A stretch of 64,000 nt of DNA, taken from Acidobacteriota bacterium. GTDB lineage: Bacteria; Acidobacteriota; Vicinamibacteria; Vicinamibacterales; Vicinamibacteraceae. Below, piece after piece: positions 62,809-64,000 of the stretch. Under the pieces are notes generated by a model. That model had not been told where the DNA came from. It saw nothing but the letters and a program-made list of their open reading frames with translations, and ran no database searches. Positions within the stretch are counted from its first letter, which is position 1, and each line of letters starts with the position of its first letter. Made by a program: the position numbers and the translations under genes. The stretch is from NCBI GenBank assembly GCA_020845575.1, contig JADLFL010000072.1:102332-166331 (forward strand), given 5' to 3'.

Positions 62809-64000
62809 CTACGGCTCGAGCTCGTAGACGCGGAATCGCCCGTCGCGGTGGAGTTCCCGGAGCGGCAGGTCACGGTCGATGACCAGCACGTCGAGATCGA
62901 ACCGGCGGGCGAGGTCGCGGGCCTCGACGGCATCGAGGTCCGAGAAGTCGCCGATGGCGTCGATGCGGGCCTGGACGCGCGTGGCCACGTCGCGATCGTA
63001 CAGGGACACCGCCGCGTCCTTCACACCCTCGACGAGGACATCGCGCCGCGCCGTCAACCGCATGCTGTGGCCGAACTTCCAGTCGTGGTCGGGATCGGCG
63101 AGCACGTACGTGTCCACCGGCGTGCGGGCGGCGATCCAGCCGCCGATGCGCACCCACGCGGTGTCCTCGAGCCGGGCCTGCACGAACGACCGCTCGGGAT
63201 GCTCGACGAGCATGATGTAGGTGCCGCGCGCCGCGGATGCGACAAGCAGCGTCACCGCCACCGCGGCCGGCCGCCAGCCGGCCATCGCGGACGGCCCCCC
63301 GAACGGGCTTCCCACAGGCCTCCCGGGGGCGGCCGTGGCGCCTCGCCCTCCCTCGGCTACGAACCACGTCACAGCGAGGACGGCAAACAGGTCGAGCACC
63401 CAGAAGATCCGCGACGTCTGCAACTGGACGGCGAGCGCGAGTCTGCCCGCAATCAGCGGCAGCGACGCGAGGAACAGCGCGGTGAGCGCGACGGTCCCGG
63501 CCGCCATGCCCGTTTCCCAGCGCGCGGCGATGCCTATCCGCCGCCGCCACGCAACGACGCCAACGATGACGACGGGCAGGAGGAGGTTGACAAGCCACGC
63601 CGACGCCGGCCATGCGGTCGGGAAGACGTAGTCCTTGGCGGCAAACGGCCGCACCCATGCGGCGTCCATGACCCGCAGGCCCTCTGCCAGGGGCGTGAGC
63701 CACAGCGCGGCGACGGCCGCCAGGCCTGCGGCCGTCCCTGCTGCCATCAAGCGCGCGCGGTAGCGCGGCAGCAGGACGAGTGCCGCCGTCGACAGCCACA
63801 CCGCCCACCACAACCCCGTCGTCGGATGCAGCACCATGGCCAGCGCGACGAGCGCGCAGGCCGCACCGAGTCGCTCGCGCGCCCACGCCGCCGCGGCGGC
63901 GACGCAGCGCACGCCGGCCAGGTGCCAGTCCGGCCGGCCGGCGGCGAAGCGGTCTTCGACGACCCAGTCGAGGTACGGCTCGGCGGGCACCGGCCAGGCA
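62809..64000 (-). CDS. Multi-spanning membrane protein, 5' end outside window
   Basis: The frame is open to the window edge, with no convincing start before it (a GTG at 63990 is in frame but sequence continues upstream). At least seven hydrophobic segments occur in the visible N-terminal 230 residues, then a soluble C-terminal part (about 270-393) with TPVDTYVLADPDHDWKFGHSMRL. The layout resembles polytopic GT-C-like or DUF6798-type envelope proteins, but no catalytic motif can be assigned. It is convergent with the M24 gene. Confidence 0.7.
   Translation of the reverse strand, partial: AWPVPAEPYLDWVVEDRFAAGRPDWHLAGVRCVAAAAAWARERLGAACALVALAMVLHPTTGLWWAVWLSTAALVLLPRYRARLMAAGTAAGLAAVAALWLTPLAEGLRVMDAAWVRPFAAKDYVFPTAWPASAWLVNLLLPVVIVGVVAWRRRIGIAARWETGMAAGTVALTALFLASLPLIAGRLALAVQLQTSRIFWVLDLFAVLAVTWFVAEGGRGATAAPGRPVGSPFGGPSAMAGWRPAAVAVTLLVASAARGTYIMLVEHPERSFVQARLEDTAWVRIGGWIAARTPVDTYVLADPDHDWKFGHSMRLTARRDVLVEGVKDAAVSLYDRDVATRVQARIDAIGDFSDLDAVEARDLARRFDLDVLVIDRDLPLRELHRDGRFRVYELEP

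Overview
The window looks like a chromosomal segment of a high-GC, Gram-negative soil or freshwater bacterium, most likely an acidobacterium of the Vicinamibacteria/Vicinamibacterales type. This is an inference from the very high GC, the TPR/VCBS/ASPIC-UnbV proteins, the LolA, outer-membrane barrel and TonB genes, the DUF2339 and DUF6807 families, and the abundance of GTG starts. No rRNA, tRNA, CRISPR array, prophage or complete insertion sequence was seen. Coding density is very high and no gene-free stretch exceeds 300 bases.

Layout. 1-8.8 kb: end of an ASPIC/UnbV protein, a large TPR-VCBS-ASPIC protein, a nitrilase-family hydrolase, an NHL/TIG propeller, an NlpC/P60 lipoprotein, an HNH nuclease, a HExxH protein and a GT51 transglycosylase. 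8.8-16.2 kb: signalling and membrane genes (PDZ-membrane-GAF-PP2C phosphatase, DapB-like dehydrogenase, DUF2339 protein, receiver-HD-GYP phosphodiesterase). 16.2-22.3 kb: gltD and gltB, the latter with a structured leader. 22.5-28.7 kb: a flavin-dependent halogenase-like enzyme, an SPFH protein with a DNA-binding-like tail paired with a zinc-ribbon protein, and a LysR regulator divergent from inositol-3-phosphate synthase.

28.9-46.7 kb is the most interesting part: an aryl-polyene, xanthomonadin-like biosynthetic cluster not previously annotated here. It has a ketosynthase with an intact Cys-His-His triad, a partner ketosynthase (chain-length-factor type) that has lost all three catalytic residues, an acyl carrier protein, a ketoreductase, a hot-dog dehydratase, an aryl-activating AMP ligase and an FkbO/Hyg5/XanB2-type chorismatase that could make the hydroxybenzoate starter. 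It also has a LolA-like carrier, an MMPL exporter, a glycosyltransferase, an LpxL-type acyltransferase, a DUF2062-methyltransferase fusion, a polysaccharide deacetylase and an outer-membrane barrel protein. The halogenase at 22.5 kb may belong functionally, since xanthomonadins are halogenated.

46.7-64 kb: an M28 peptidase, a TolB-like propeller, an alkaline phosphatase, a copper-type TonB receptor next to a RegB/RegA redox two-component system (with a RegR-like box in front of the receptor gene), and an AraC regulator divergent from a sugar gene set (SIS isomerase, unknown TIM-barrel-like protein, DUF6807/PmoA-like protein, two Gfo/Idh/MocA dehydrogenases). An M24 peptidase and a truncated membrane protein end the window.

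Two genome-wide themes can be seen. First, palindromes preceded by GTAG, as in REP elements mobilised by RAYT transposases, occur at least six times, often at gene ends, and twice supply a TAG stop codon. Second, many genes lack a ribosome binding site and instead have a TAnnnT hexamer 6 to 8 bases before the start codon, which suggests widespread leaderless transcription and shared bidirectional promoters.
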